Below, piece after piece: positions 15,293 through 24,048 of a DNA stretch of 45,067 nucleotides. The stretch is from Balnearium lithotrophicum. GTDB taxonomy: Bacteria; Aquificota; Aquificia; Desulfurobacteriales; Desulfurobacteriaceae. The stretch lies in the NCBI RefSeq assembly GCF_900182585.1, contig NZ_FXTM01000018.1, forward strand, positions 1 to 45,067, given 5' to 3'. How positions within the stretch are numbered: position 1 is the stretch's first letter; each line of letters begins with the position of its first letter. The notes under the pieces are model-generated. The model saw only the letters and a list, made by a program, of their open reading frames with translations. It did not search any database and was not told the origin of the DNA. Both the position numbers and the translations under genes were made by a program.

Positions 15293-16182
15293 TGGACATT
15301 AAACAGTTAGAGGTTTTTGCAAGGGTTTTTGAGAATAACAGCTTTTCAAAGGCGGCCCACAAGTTGGGTCTATCCCAACCTACCGTTAGTGCCCACATAC
15401 AGAACTTAGAGGAATCTATAGGTAAAAAGCTCTTTGATAGGGTAGGTAGGAGGATTGTTCCTACACAGGAGGCAAAGATTCTATACAGACACGCCGTCGA
15501 AATTTTGAAAAAGAGGGATGAGGCCCTTTCGGAGCTCCGCTCCCTCAACGGTAAGGGATTTTCAGGCCTCGTCAGAGTTGCAGCAAGTAACATACCTGGG
15601 GATTACTTCGTCCCCCACATGCTAAAAAGGATAAGGGAGAAATTTCCAAAGGTTCTCTTTAGAGTTGAGATTTTAGATTCGAGCAAGGTTCTAAAGGCCT
15701 TAACGGAGCAGATTCCAATCTACGACTTGGGTTTTGTTGGAATGGAGCCTCAGAATAAGAGGCTTGAGTCAAAAAGGATTCACGATGATGAGATTGTCCT
15801 TATAGCTCCTCCGTACTTTAAGAAGGAAGAAGTGGAACTTAAGGAGGTTCTCCAACTTCCACTCCTTTTCAGGGAGGAGGAATCTGGAACGAGGAAAACG
15901 GTGGAGGGAGCCCTGAAGGAGTTGGGAATAGGAGTGAGCTCACTCAACGTTGTGGCCTACCTTGGAAGTAATACGGCAATAAAGGAGGCTGTAAAGAAGG
16001 GAATAGGGTTTGGTCTCGTTTCAAGGTACTCCGTTCAGGACGATGTTAAGTGTGGAAAGTTAAAAATTGTTAAGGTTAACGGATTGAATATAAAACGCTT
16101 CTTCTACGCGGTTAAGAGAAAGGACATTACTCCCCTTCCTGTTGTCAAGGAAATCTGGGATAGGTTGGAAAAACTCCTCTAA
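15292..16182 (+). CDS. LysR-family transcriptional regulator
   Basis: The 296-residue product has an N-terminal winged helix-turn-helix (FSKAAHKLGLSQPTVSAHIQ at about 18-37) and a substrate-binding-type effector domain (about 88-290). The effector domain (VRVAASNIPGDYFVPHML, then LGFVGMEPQNKRLESKRI) resembles, from memory, the CysB/CysL-like group annotated as selenium-metabolism-associated LysR regulators; this is not verified. It is coupled to the membrane-protein gene upstream. The DUF6884 gene begins 31 bp after it. Confidence 0.88.
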   Translation: MDIKQLEVFARVFENNSFSKAAHKLGLSQPTVSAHIQNLEESIGKKLFDRVGRRIVPTQEAKILYRHAVEILKKRDEALSELRSLNGKGFSGLVRVAASNIPGDYFVPHMLKRIREKFPKVLFRVEILDSSKVLKALTEQIPIYDLGFVGMEPQNKRLESKRIHDDEIVLIAPPYFKKEEVELKEVLQLPLLFREEESGTRKTVEGALKELGIGVSSLNVVAYLGSNTAIKEAVKKGIGFGLVSRYSVQDDVKCGKLKIVKVNGLNIKRFFYAVKRKDITPLPVVKEIWDRLEKLL

Positions 16183-16213
16183 TACCTTCCTGCCGGTTAA
16201 ACGGAGTGAAGAG

Positions 16214-16633
16214 TTGAGATTGGCTTTGGTAACGGCCTGTGGGGGAAAAAAAGAAGGGACAAAGAGAAAGGCCGGGCTTCTCTACAAATCTGCAAGGATA
16301 AGACACCTCTATAGGAAAAGTAAGGAACTTAAGATTCCGATGTTTATAATCAGTGCAAAGTACGGTCTTGTTTCTGCAGATGATGAGATAGAACCCTACG
16401 AAGCTGTGATGACCGATGAGAGGTGCAGGGAGCTCCTTCCGACACTTTTAAAAAAATTAAAGGACTTTGACGTTGTTATCTACTTTCGGGGAGGGGCAAG
16501 GAAGGAGTACTACAACTGCATAAGGGAAGCGGTAGATACTTTAAAAAAGGAACTTGTGGTCTTTGGCTACGGAAATATGGGGGATATAGGGAAACTCCAA
16601 GGGATAGTAGAAGAGGTTAGAAGTCGGGGATGA
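16214..16633 (+). CDS. DUF6884/YaaA-like protein, first gene of the DpdA cassette
   Basis: The product is 139 residues from TTG 16214, chosen because GGAG lies 7 bp upstream; the longer reading from 16142 runs inside the LysR gene. Key motifs are LALVTACGGKK, AGLLYKSARIRHLYRK, FIISAKYGLVSADDEIEPYE and VVIYFRGGARKEYY. These match the DUF6884 pattern (a Cys-Gly-x-Lys-Lys loop and a SAKYGL-like segment), which is related in fold to YaaA. Proteins of this type occur near 7-deazaguanine DNA-modification genes, but a catalytic role here is inference. The helicase-nuclease gene starts one base after its stop. Confidence 0.65.
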   Translation: MRLALVTACGGKKEGTKRKAGLLYKSARIRHLYRKSKELKIPMFIISAKYGLVSADDEIEPYEAVMTDERCRELLPTLLKKLKDFDVVIYFRGGARKEYYNCIREAVDTLKKELVVFGYGNMGDIGKLQGIVEEVRSRG

Positions 16634-16634
16634 G

Positions 16635-19394
16635 GTGTTGTTAAACAGGGAGCAGTTGGACGTTGTTAACTTTGAAAGGGGAGTTTTACAGGTCATTGCA
16701 GGGCCGGGAACTGGAAAAACAGAGGCACTTGTCAGCCGGGTTGTAAACCTCTTAAAGAAAAAGGTTCCTCCCTCCTCTATTATGGTCGTTACCTTTACGA
16801 GAAAAGCTGCTGAGGAGTTCCTCTCACGGCTCCTTTCAAGCTGCCGTAAGGAGAACGTTGACCCTGTAGGGATTTACTGTGGAACCCTCCACTCCCTCTG
16901 TTTTTCCATTTTGGAGGAGTTTGGGTACGGTGAAATTTCAAAAAAGAAATTGGTTGAGGAATTTGGAAGGGACGTTCTAATATTTGACCTGTTTAAAAAC
17001 GTTGGATTTGAGAAGTTTGAAAACCTATTTGGCTTTATTTTCGGTGATAAATGGAAGGAAAAGAGTGAAAGGCAGCTCTTTGAAGCTCTAAAGGGTCTCA
17101 TAGATAGGATTTCCCTCTACAGTGTAGACCTTGAAAGGCTGAGTTCGCAGGGAAGGGTCGGCTTGGAAGCAGCAGAGGCCTATAGAATCTATTCAGAATT
17201 CGTGGAGAGCAGGAGTTTCATTGACTTTAACGGAATAGAGAAGCTCTTTTTAGAGTTCCTCTCCTCCAATCAGGGAAGAGAATTTCTCTCTAAAATCTCC
17301 CACCTTTTAGTGGACGAATACCAGGATACAAATCCCTTAGATGAGGAGATTTACTTTAAGATAGCTGAAAATTGTGAAAGTTTTGTTGTTGTGGGGGATG
17401 AGGACCAGGCCCTTTACGGATTCAGGGGAGCTACCGTTAACAGCTTTATCCTCTTTGAGGAGAGGGTAAGAAGAAAACTGAAAAAGAGGTTCAAGAAAGT
17501 TTTTCTTAAGAGAAACTACCGTTCAAATCCTGACATCGTTGATTTCCTCAACTACTACATAAACAGCTTTACCGAGCTCCGCCGTGTCGATAGAAAACCT
17601 AAACTGAAATGTGAGGCTAATACCGATTTTAAGGAAAGGTCGGTCGGTTTTTTTATAAGAAGGAGAGGGGAAAATTTAGAGGACTTTGTCAGTCGGTTTG
17701 TCAATCTCCTTGAAAAACTTGTTGAGTATGAAATTGTAGGGAATCCTTCGGACTGCGTCCTACTGGTGCCTTCGGCAAGGGAAAGGGAGGGTTCCTTTGT
17801 TGAAAAACTAAAGGCCATTTTGGAGAGAAGGGGAATTAAGGTCTACAATCCGCGGTCAAGGAACTTCGGAAGAAAAGAGGGAGTAAGAAGAGTTATTGAC
17901 TACTTGGAGTTTATAGTAGGAAGTACGGACCAGTTAAGAGGGGTAGATTCTCTAAAGGAGGAAATTGAAAAACTGAGAGAGGAGTTTGAAGAAGGAAATT
18001 TGGGACTCCTTGACTCCTACTACGTACTGCTCTCTCTTCTTGACGTTCCAAACTCTGAAAATCCTGAGGAGCTCTTTGACTACTCCCACCTTTCACAGTT
18101 TATATCCCAGTTTGAAAGCGTTTACAGTAGAGGTGAAATTCCAGAGAAGTTCTCGTCGGTTTTTATTCCGTTTTTAGAGTCAACCGATGAACCGGAAGTT
18201 CCCCCTGACTACCTTCCCGAGGACCACCTTCCGGTAATGACGATTCACCAGGCAAAAGGCCTCGAGTTTCCGGTAGTCTTTCTTGCCGTTGACTATTTGA
18301 GAGAGGACGAGAGGGAGGTCACTTTAGATATTGTAAGGGAGGCCGTTCCAGAGGAGGTGAGGGAGCTCCTTCCTCCAACTCCAGACTTTGAAACTGTTAA
18401 GAGAAAGCTCTACGTTGCCTATTCAAGGGCTAAAAACCTCCTCATCATCGTTGATGGAAGGGAGAGAAGAAACAGGAGTGATGACGAATCCTCTCTCTAT
18501 CCCGATGGGAACTTGAGGAGTATAAGGAGTTATTCAAAGGGTTCCTCAGAAAGGTTGGACTTGAAAAAATTCAAAAACAGACATTTTTCGAAGGAAAAGT
18601 TTCTAAGGCCTAAGGTATACTCCTTTACAGGTGATATTGTTTCATTTCAGATATGTCCGAAACAGTACGCCCTTAAGAAATTCTTTGGATTCTCTCCAAC
18701 AAACTCAGTTCAAGAGTGGTTCGGAACGGCCATCCACAGGACGTTGAGGCAGGTCTACATCTTCTTTAGAGATAAAGGAAGAATTCCAAATGGAGCAGAA
18801 ATTGAGGAGCTCTTTAAAAGTGTTTGTGACTACTTGAAGTTGGAGGGAATCAGTCCAAGTGATGAAAAGAGGAAAAAAACTGCCTTAAAGGTTGTCAAGG
18901 CCTTTGTTGAAAGGGAGGGAGAGGAATTCTACAGTAATTTGAGGGGAGTTGAGTACAAGGTAAGTATTGAAAGGGACGGTTATCTAATTCAGGGAACTAT
19001 CGATGCCATCGTTGAGGGAGAGGACGGTTTGGAGATTTGGGACTTTAAATCAATGAGGAACTTAGAGAGAACGGGGAGACTCAAACACTTGGAGCTCTAC
19101 AAAAAACAGCTCCTCTTTTACAGTATCCTCCTAAACAAAGAGAAGGTGAGTAAACTTGTCCTCTACTTCCTCAACGAGCTTCTTGAGGACTCTTCAATGG
19201 AAAAGTTTGTATTTCTCCCGGAGAGAGCCGATGAGTTCTGGGAGGAGATTAGGGGAATTATTGAAAAAATTGAGGAGTGCAGAAGTAGAAAACACTGGCC
19301 TTACGCCGATTCAGTAGATGAAAATACCTGTAAGGTATGCGACTTTAGGTACAGCTGCTCAACCTGGAAAAAATACAGAGAGGAGCTCCATTGA
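16635..19394 (+). CDS. UvrD/AddA-type helicase fused to an Fe-S PD-(D/E)XK nuclease
   Basis: The 919-residue product has all superfamily 1A motifs: I (AGPGTGKTEAL), Ia (VVTFTRKAAEEF), II (LLVDEYQDTNP), III (VVGDEDQALYGFRG), IV (LKRNYRSNPDI), V (MTIHQAKGLEFPVVFL) and VI (KLYVAYSRAKN). The C-terminal region (about 660-919) is a Cas4/AddB-type nuclease. A first Cys (QICPKQYAL), GTAIHRTLRQVY, the metal-binding IQGTIDAIVEG and IWDFKS, and a Cys trio (CKVCDFRYSC) suggest a 4Fe-4S cluster. Recombination relatives usually pair with a second large subunit, which is absent here. Start GTG 16635 is coupled to the previous stop, and the stop TGA overlaps the next start. Confidence 0.88.
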   Translation: MLLNREQLDVVNFERGVLQVIAGPGTGKTEALVSRVVNLLKKKVPPSSIMVVTFTRKAAEEFLSRLLSSCRKENVDPVGIYCGTLHSLCFSILEEFGYGEISKKKLVEEFGRDVLIFDLFKNVGFEKFENLFGFIFGDKWKEKSERQLFEALKGLIDRISLYSVDLERLSSQGRVGLEAAEAYRIYSEFVESRSFIDFNGIEKLFLEFLSSNQGREFLSKISHLLVDEYQDTNPLDEEIYFKIAENCESFVVVGDEDQALYGFRGATVNSFILFEERVRRKLKKRFKKVFLKRNYRSNPDIVDFLNYYINSFTELRRVDRKPKLKCEANTDFKERSVGFFIRRRGENLEDFVSRFVNLLEKLVEYEIVGNPSDCVLLVPSAREREGSFVEKLKAILERRGIKVYNPRSRNFGRKEGVRRVIDYLEFIVGSTDQLRGVDSLKEEIEKLREEFEEGNLGLLDSYYVLLSLLDVPNSENPEELFDYSHLSQFISQFESVYSRGEIPEKFSSVFIPFLESTDEPEVPPDYLPEDHLPVMTIHQAKGLEFPVVFLAVDYLREDEREVTLDIVREAVPEEVRELLPPTPDFETVKRKLYVAYSRAKNLLIIVDGRERRNRSDDESSLYPDGNLRSIRSYSKGSSERLDLKKFKNRHFSKEKFLRPKVYSFTGDIVSFQICPKQYALKKFFGFSPTNSVQEWFGTAIHRTLRQVYIFFRDKGRIPNGAEIEELFKSVCDYLKLEGISPSDEKRKKTALKVVKAFVEREGEEFYSNLRGVEYKVSIERDGYLIQGTIDAIVEGEDGLEIWDFKSMRNLERTGRLKHLELYKKQLLFYSILLNKEKVSKLVLYFLNELLEDSSMEKFVFLPERADEFWEEIRGIIEKIEECRSRKHWPYADSVDENTCKVCDFRYSCSTWKKYREELH

Positions 19395-20644
19395 AGTACT
19401 TCCTTCCCTACTGGGAGGACTGGGTTCACGCCGATTTTGACCCGACTTCCGACACCTACTCAGGCGGCTTTAAAAATGCCCAGTTTACCCATGAGATTTT
19501 TGAAACTCCTCCTTACGATGGTATTCTCCTCAGCCTTGGAATGTTCGAATTCAAACTGAAACTCCTCAGGGTAGATGGGAAACCCACAATAAGGGGATTT
19601 GAAAACGTAAGGGACTACTTGAGGCTTCATAGGTTTCCTGAAATTCCCGTCATGGGGGACTGTGGAGCCTTTACGTACGTCAATGAAAAGGAGCCGATTC
19701 TTAAGGTTAGCGATGCCTTAGAGACTTACTCAAAACTCTCCTTTGACTACGGAATTTCAGTTGACCACATCTGCTCAGAGTGGATAACTGTTGAGAGGGG
19801 AAAGGAGGAGCTCTTCTCCTATACAGAAGAGAAGGAGAGCAGAGGAAAGCTAAAAATTAAACTCTCCGAATCCGAACTTGAGTGGAGAAGGCAGTTGAGT
19901 TTAAGGAACGGTGAGGAGTTTTTAAAAAAGGCTGAGGGATTTCATCCCATCGGCGCAGCCCAGGGTTACTCAATACCTTCCTATGTTGATAGTGTCGGAA
20001 GTTTGATTGATATGGGTTACGACTTTATAGCCATTGGAGGATTGGTTCCAAGGAGGAGCAGTTTTATATCAGAGCTCCTTTTGGAACTCTCCAAAAAAGG
20101 ACTTCTGAAGAAGGCGAGGTTTCACCTCTTAGGGGTTTTGAGGGAGGAACTCCTTCCTCTGATGAGAGAGTTGAAAATCTACAGCTTTGACAGTGCTTCA
20201 TACCTTAGAAAGGCCTGGCTTAAGGCGGTAAGCAACTACTATGGAGTTGACGGAAGGTGGTACTCATCCATAAGGGTTCCCGACTGCAAAAATAGAAGGC
20301 TTTTAAACAGGACGAAAGGACTTCCTTCCAATATTGATAAAGTAGAGAAAAAAATCCTCAAAGGTTTGAGGGATTACGATAGGGGGAATTTAAAAAACTT
20401 TGAAGAGCTCTTGGAAGAAATTGTTGCCTACGATAAACTCTTTCTAAGAAACGAGTTTAACGAGGAGAAGTACAAGAAACTCTACAGGGAGCTCTTAGAG
20501 AGCAAAATCTGGAAGAGGTGTGACTGTCCCATTTGCAGGCAGTTAGGAATAGACGTTGTGATTTTCAGGGGGGCAAATAGAAATAAAAGAAGGGGATTTC
20601 ACAATGTTTGGTTGTTTTATCTCTTCCAAGTGAAAACTTCTTAA
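19391..20644 (+). CDS. dpdA: DpdA-type 7-deazaguanine (DNA/tRNA-guanine) transglycosylase
   Basis: The 417-residue product has a TGT-like barrel. Asp90 (MGDCGAFTY) and Asp267 (IYSFDSAS) align with the general base and nucleophile of TGT. GAAQGYSIP and DFIAIGGLVPR match the substrate-binding loops. Cys377, Cys379, Cys382 and His404 form the zinc site, which is complete. The FRGANRNKRRGFHN ending is characteristic, as I recall, of DpdA enzymes, which place preQ0-derived bases into DNA rather than tRNA. Start TTG 19391 overlaps the helicase stop (ATTGA) and has AGGAG upstream. The preQ0 synthesis genes and the other dpd genes were not seen in the window, so preQ0 must come from elsewhere. Confidence 0.8.
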   Translation: MKYFLPYWEDWVHADFDPTSDTYSGGFKNAQFTHEIFETPPYDGILLSLGMFEFKLKLLRVDGKPTIRGFENVRDYLRLHRFPEIPVMGDCGAFTYVNEKEPILKVSDALETYSKLSFDYGISVDHICSEWITVERGKEELFSYTEEKESRGKLKIKLSESELEWRRQLSLRNGEEFLKKAEGFHPIGAAQGYSIPSYVDSVGSLIDMGYDFIAIGGLVPRRSSFISELLLELSKKGLLKKARFHLLGVLREELLPLMRELKIYSFDSASYLRKAWLKAVSNYYGVDGRWYSSIRVPDCKNRRLLNRTKGLPSNIDKVEKKILKGLRDYDRGNLKNFEELLEEIVAYDKLFLRNEFNEEKYKKLYRELLESKIWKRCDCPICRQLGIDVVIFRGANRNKRRGFHNVWLFYLFQVKTS

Positions 20645-20725
20645 AATTACCTCTGGTAGACGAGCTTAAAACACGCAGAGAGTGAGTGGCTAATTATAAA
20701 GAATTTCCTTAGAATTTTATTTTAT

Positions 20726-20734
20726 TGCTATAAT
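20726..20734 (+). promoter_or_regulatory. Extended -10 promoter of the c-di-GMP turnover gene
   Basis: TGC plus TATAAT (20729-20734) is a perfect extended -10, 43 bp before TTG 20777. The rest of 20645-20776 is AT-rich and shows no gene or clear terminator. Confidence 0.5.
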
Positions 20735-20776
20735 TAATGTTCGTATAACCTTTATTAACCTAATGGAGAGATTAAG

Positions 20777-23238
20777 TTGAGGCTATTTAGCCTTCGTACT
20801 TTTGTATGGCTTGTTAGTGTATTAAGTTACGTTATACTATCCCTATTTTTAATTTACTCTCTTAACCAAAGGGCTAAGAGTATTCTTGCAGACCATACAT
20901 TAAATATGCTAAAAAACATTGTAAATAAGGAAATTAATGAAAAAAAAAATGTCCAATTAATGATTTAAAAAATTTTGGTTTTGTCAACTATCCTTTTAGG
21001 TCAGAAGTTCACTTTGATAACTTTGAAACTAAATATCTTCTCCAAGATGGCAAACTTTATATTAAATTTCCCATTAAAGTAAGGAAATATTGCATTGATT
21101 GTCATAAGAATTTTTCTTTAGATAGTGTGAATATTATAAAGATTGCCTATCCATTAGAAAATGAATTAGAAAAAATGAAGTTTTCTCTATTACAAGTTTT
21201 GGCTTTCCTTATTATTATCCCCTTAGTCTTTGGTACAGTTATTAGCGAGTCTATCAGAAGATTAATACTTAACTATGTCGTTAGAATACAGAAGATTATA
21301 CAAAAGAACCAATCGTTAGAGGAAACTATTTGTGATTTAGAGCAGTTTTTGCTGACTGAAAAGTCTGGATTTGAAGAAATAGAAAAGTTAAGAAAGAGTC
21401 TTTATCTTTTATTGGATAAAATAGAGAAGCTTTCCGTAGATAAAACTACCTTGGAGAAGCAGATAAAAGTTTTGAATAAACTTATTATTACTTCAGATAT
21501 TTTAAAGGATTGGAAAGAGCCAGTTGAAAAGATTTTTAAAGTTGTATCCGATGTAGTAGATGTAAAACTTGGTTTTCTAATCTTTGATTTTAGAAATAAA
21601 GATAATGAAAATAGATATTATGTTTACATATTTTGGTTCTGTAAACCTGATGATAAGTTTTTGGTTGCTACAGAAGAAATTATAAAGGAATTGATAGGAA
21701 CAGAGAGTATAAAAATTAAACATAAGTTTATAAAAGATGAAACTAAGGAAAATAAGTGTTCTTTCTTGGAACCTTCGCAGGAGGAGATAAAAAATCACTT
21801 AAAATACTTAATTTTCCCTGAATCTAAGGTTGGAGGAATATTAGGTGTAGGGTTTTTACCTTCAAAAAGTAGTTCTGAATCACAAAAGTTAACATTAGAA
21901 AGTTTGTTACCAACACTTTTAAGTGCTGCTGGTTCTATAAAAGCTATTAATAAATACACGAAAGAGATTGAGTATTTTGCTACTCGTGACCCATTAACAC
22001 ATTTATATAACCAACGTGTTTTTTGGGAACTTCTTGAGTATGAAATAAACCGTGCTTCGAGAAGAGGATACAAATTTACTTTACTTGTTGTAGACCTCGA
22101 TAATTTTAAGTTTGTAAACGATACCTATGGACATAAGTTTGGTGATGAATTCTTAAGGAATTTTGCGAAACTACTTAAAAAAACTATTCGCAAAGAGGAT
22201 ATAGTAGCAAGGTTTGGTGGGGATGAGTTTTGTGTCATTATGCCGGAAACGGATAAAGAAGAAGCCCTTATAGTAGCGAAAAGGATTTTAGAAGAAGCTG
22301 AAAATAAATCTATCTTGGCTCCTGATGGAAAGACCATTATGGCTACAGTTTCAATAGGGGGAGCTGTTTTTCCTGACCATGGAAAAACTGCAAAAGACTT
22401 ATTCAATGTTGCAGATAATATGATGTATAAAGCAAAGAGAGAGGGAAAGGACAGAATAAGATTTCCTTCAGATGAAGACTTAAACATGTTATTTAAAGAA
22501 CAAGAAAAGGTAGCTATATTAATCACAAAGGCTATCAGAAATAGAGATATTATACCATTTTACCAGCCTATAAAGTCTTTAAAGTCAGATTCTATAGATG
22601 CTTATGAAGTGCTAATGAGAATAAAGGATGAAAATGGGAAGCCTATATCTGCTTATAAATTTATAGAGTTTGCTGAGCAATTGGGTTCTATTTATAAAAT
22701 GGAATTGATTCTTTTTGAAAACTTTACAAAATACGTGACATCTTGTCAATTTAATGGAAAAATATTTTTTAACTTCTCTCCGAAATCTATAACTAATCCA
22801 GATTATCTAAATTCTATTAAGAGTATTGCTTCTAATTATCACTTAAGTCCAGAAAATATTGTCTTTGAAATAACTGAAAGAGAAACTTTAAAAAACTTGG
22901 ATATACTAAAGTATTTTGTAGAGGACTTAAAGGATTTAGGGTTCAATTTTGCTATTGATGACTTTGGTTCTGGGTATTCATCTTACTTATATCTTAAATA
23001 TTTGCCGATAGATTTTGTAAAAATAGAAGGAGATTTCGTCAAGGACATGGTAAGAAGTAGGTTAGATTTTGCAGTAGTCAACAGTATTTCCGTTTTATGT
23101 AAGGATTTAGGAATTGAAACAGTCGCAGAATTTGTAGAATCTGAAGAAATCTATGAACTCTGTAAGAAATTAGGTATTGACTTTGTTCAAGGATACTTTA
23201 TAGGTAAGCCAAGTGAAAAATTGCAAAACTGTAACTAG
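20777..23238 (+). CDS. GGDEF/EAL protein with possible heme-binding sensor; frameshift at A10
   Basis: Two frames together make one protein of about 820 residues. The first (20777-20968, TTG start with GGAGA upstream) gives a membrane helix. The second resumes at the A10 run (20940-20949), with KKCPINDLKNF as its first coded residues. It continues through a periplasmic stretch with CIDCH (about 21094-21108, a c-type heme motif), a second helix, a linker, GGDEF and EAL. An extra A restores the frame. GGDEF has RFGGDEF with the inhibitory RxxD site (RKED) five residues earlier. The EAL domain has YEVLMR, EITERE, DDFGSGYSS, FVKIEGDF and VQGYFIGKP, so most catalytic residues remain. The gene is AT-richer than its neighbours. 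It may be expressed by slippage, be phase-variable, or be broken or mis-sequenced. Confidence 0.75.
20940..20949 (+). repeat. Run of ten A at the frame change
   Basis: Ten consecutive A join the two frames of the GGDEF/EAL gene. One added A (or two lost) gives a continuous frame, and a -1 ribosomal slip at A-AAA-AAA gives the same result. Such runs are well-known slippage sites for RNA polymerase and ribosome. Confidence 0.7.
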
Positions 23239-23250
23239 TAAAAATTTTTC

Positions 23251-24048
23251 TTAGTCAATTTTAATCCTTACAACTTTTTCTATGGTATTTTTGTCCACTA
23301 AATCATATTTGCTATCTTGAGATAGAAGTGTTAGAAACTCTTTGTTGCCTTTTGGTCCTTTTGGTTTAGAGACGGTTAATTTTTCAGGAAATAGTCCTAT
23401 TCTCCTTGAGAAGTTGAGAACTTTATTTATTGCTTTCTTGTGGAGTTCCTGACTTTTAATAACTCCTTTTCCCTTATCGACCTCTCTTTTTGAAAGCTCA
23501 AACTGAGGTTTTATAAGGGCAACTATCCTTCCGTTAGGTTTTAAAAATTTCTTTACAACGGGGAGAATCTTCTCAAGGGATATAAACGAAACGTCAATCG
23601 TAATGAGGTCAACCTTTTCAGGAACTTCCTTTTCCGTTAGGTACCTTGCATTAAATCCCTCAATTGAAATTACCCTTTCATCGTTTCTCAGCTTCCAATC
23701 AAGCTGTCCCCTTCCAACATCAACAGCGTAAACCTTCTTAGCTCCATGCTTTAAAAGGCAGTCTGTGAATCCTCCCGTTGACGCTCCAACGTCAAGGCAT
23801 GTAAATCCAGTAACGTCCAATCCAAATTCCTTAATTGCCGTCTCTAACTTTAAACCCCCCCTTGAAACGTAGGGAATGTCCTCTCCCTTTAATTCAATTT
23901 TTGAATCAATAGGGACCGAAGTTCCTGCCTTATCAACAACCTTTCCGTTAACAAGAACCTTCCCTGCCATTATGAGAGCCTTAGCCCTCTCTCTGCTCCT
24001 TACAATACCCCTTTCAACTAACAGTTTGTCTAACCTTTCCCTCTTCAT
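23251..24048 (-). CDS. tlyA: TlyA-family rRNA 2'-O-methyltransferase / hemolysin-like protein
   Basis: The 265-residue product combines an S4 RNA-binding domain (about 1-60: ERLDKLLVERGIVRSRERAK) with an FtsJ-type methyltransferase domain. SAM-binding motif DVGASTGGFTDCLLKHGAK and FISLEKILP, ALIKPQFE fit TlyA. Known TlyA enzymes methylate cytidines in 16S or 23S rRNA. It overlaps the rseP stop by 4 bp and is the last gene of the operon. Confidence 0.92.
   Translation of the reverse strand: MKRERLDKLLVERGIVRSRERAKALIMAGKVLVNGKVVDKAGTSVPIDSKIELKGEDIPYVSRGGLKLETAIKEFGLDVTGFTCLDVGASTGGFTDCLLKHGAKKVYAVDVGRGQLDWKLRNDERVISIEGFNARYLTEKEVPEKVDLITIDVSFISLEKILPVVKKFLKPNGRIVALIKPQFELSKREVDKGKGVIKSQELHKKAINKVLNFSRRIGLFPEKLTVSKPKGPKGNKEFLTLLSQDSKYDLVDKNTIEKVVRIKID

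Noticed and set aside
16142-16213. Longer N-terminus for the DUF6884-like protein
   Set aside because: It runs inside the LysR gene without a ribosome site; TTG 16214 has a well-spaced GGAG and begins just before the conserved LALVTACGGKK.
16635-19394. Reading the helicase-nuclease as a standard AddA or UvrD repair gene
   Set aside because: It remains possible, but no AddB/RexB partner is present and tight coupling to dpdA and the DUF6884 gene favours a cassette-specific role.
20645-20776. A tRNA or small RNA in the gap before the c-di-GMP gene
   Set aside because: No cloverleaf or strong hairpin was seen; only an extended -10 promoter and a ribosome site could be supported.
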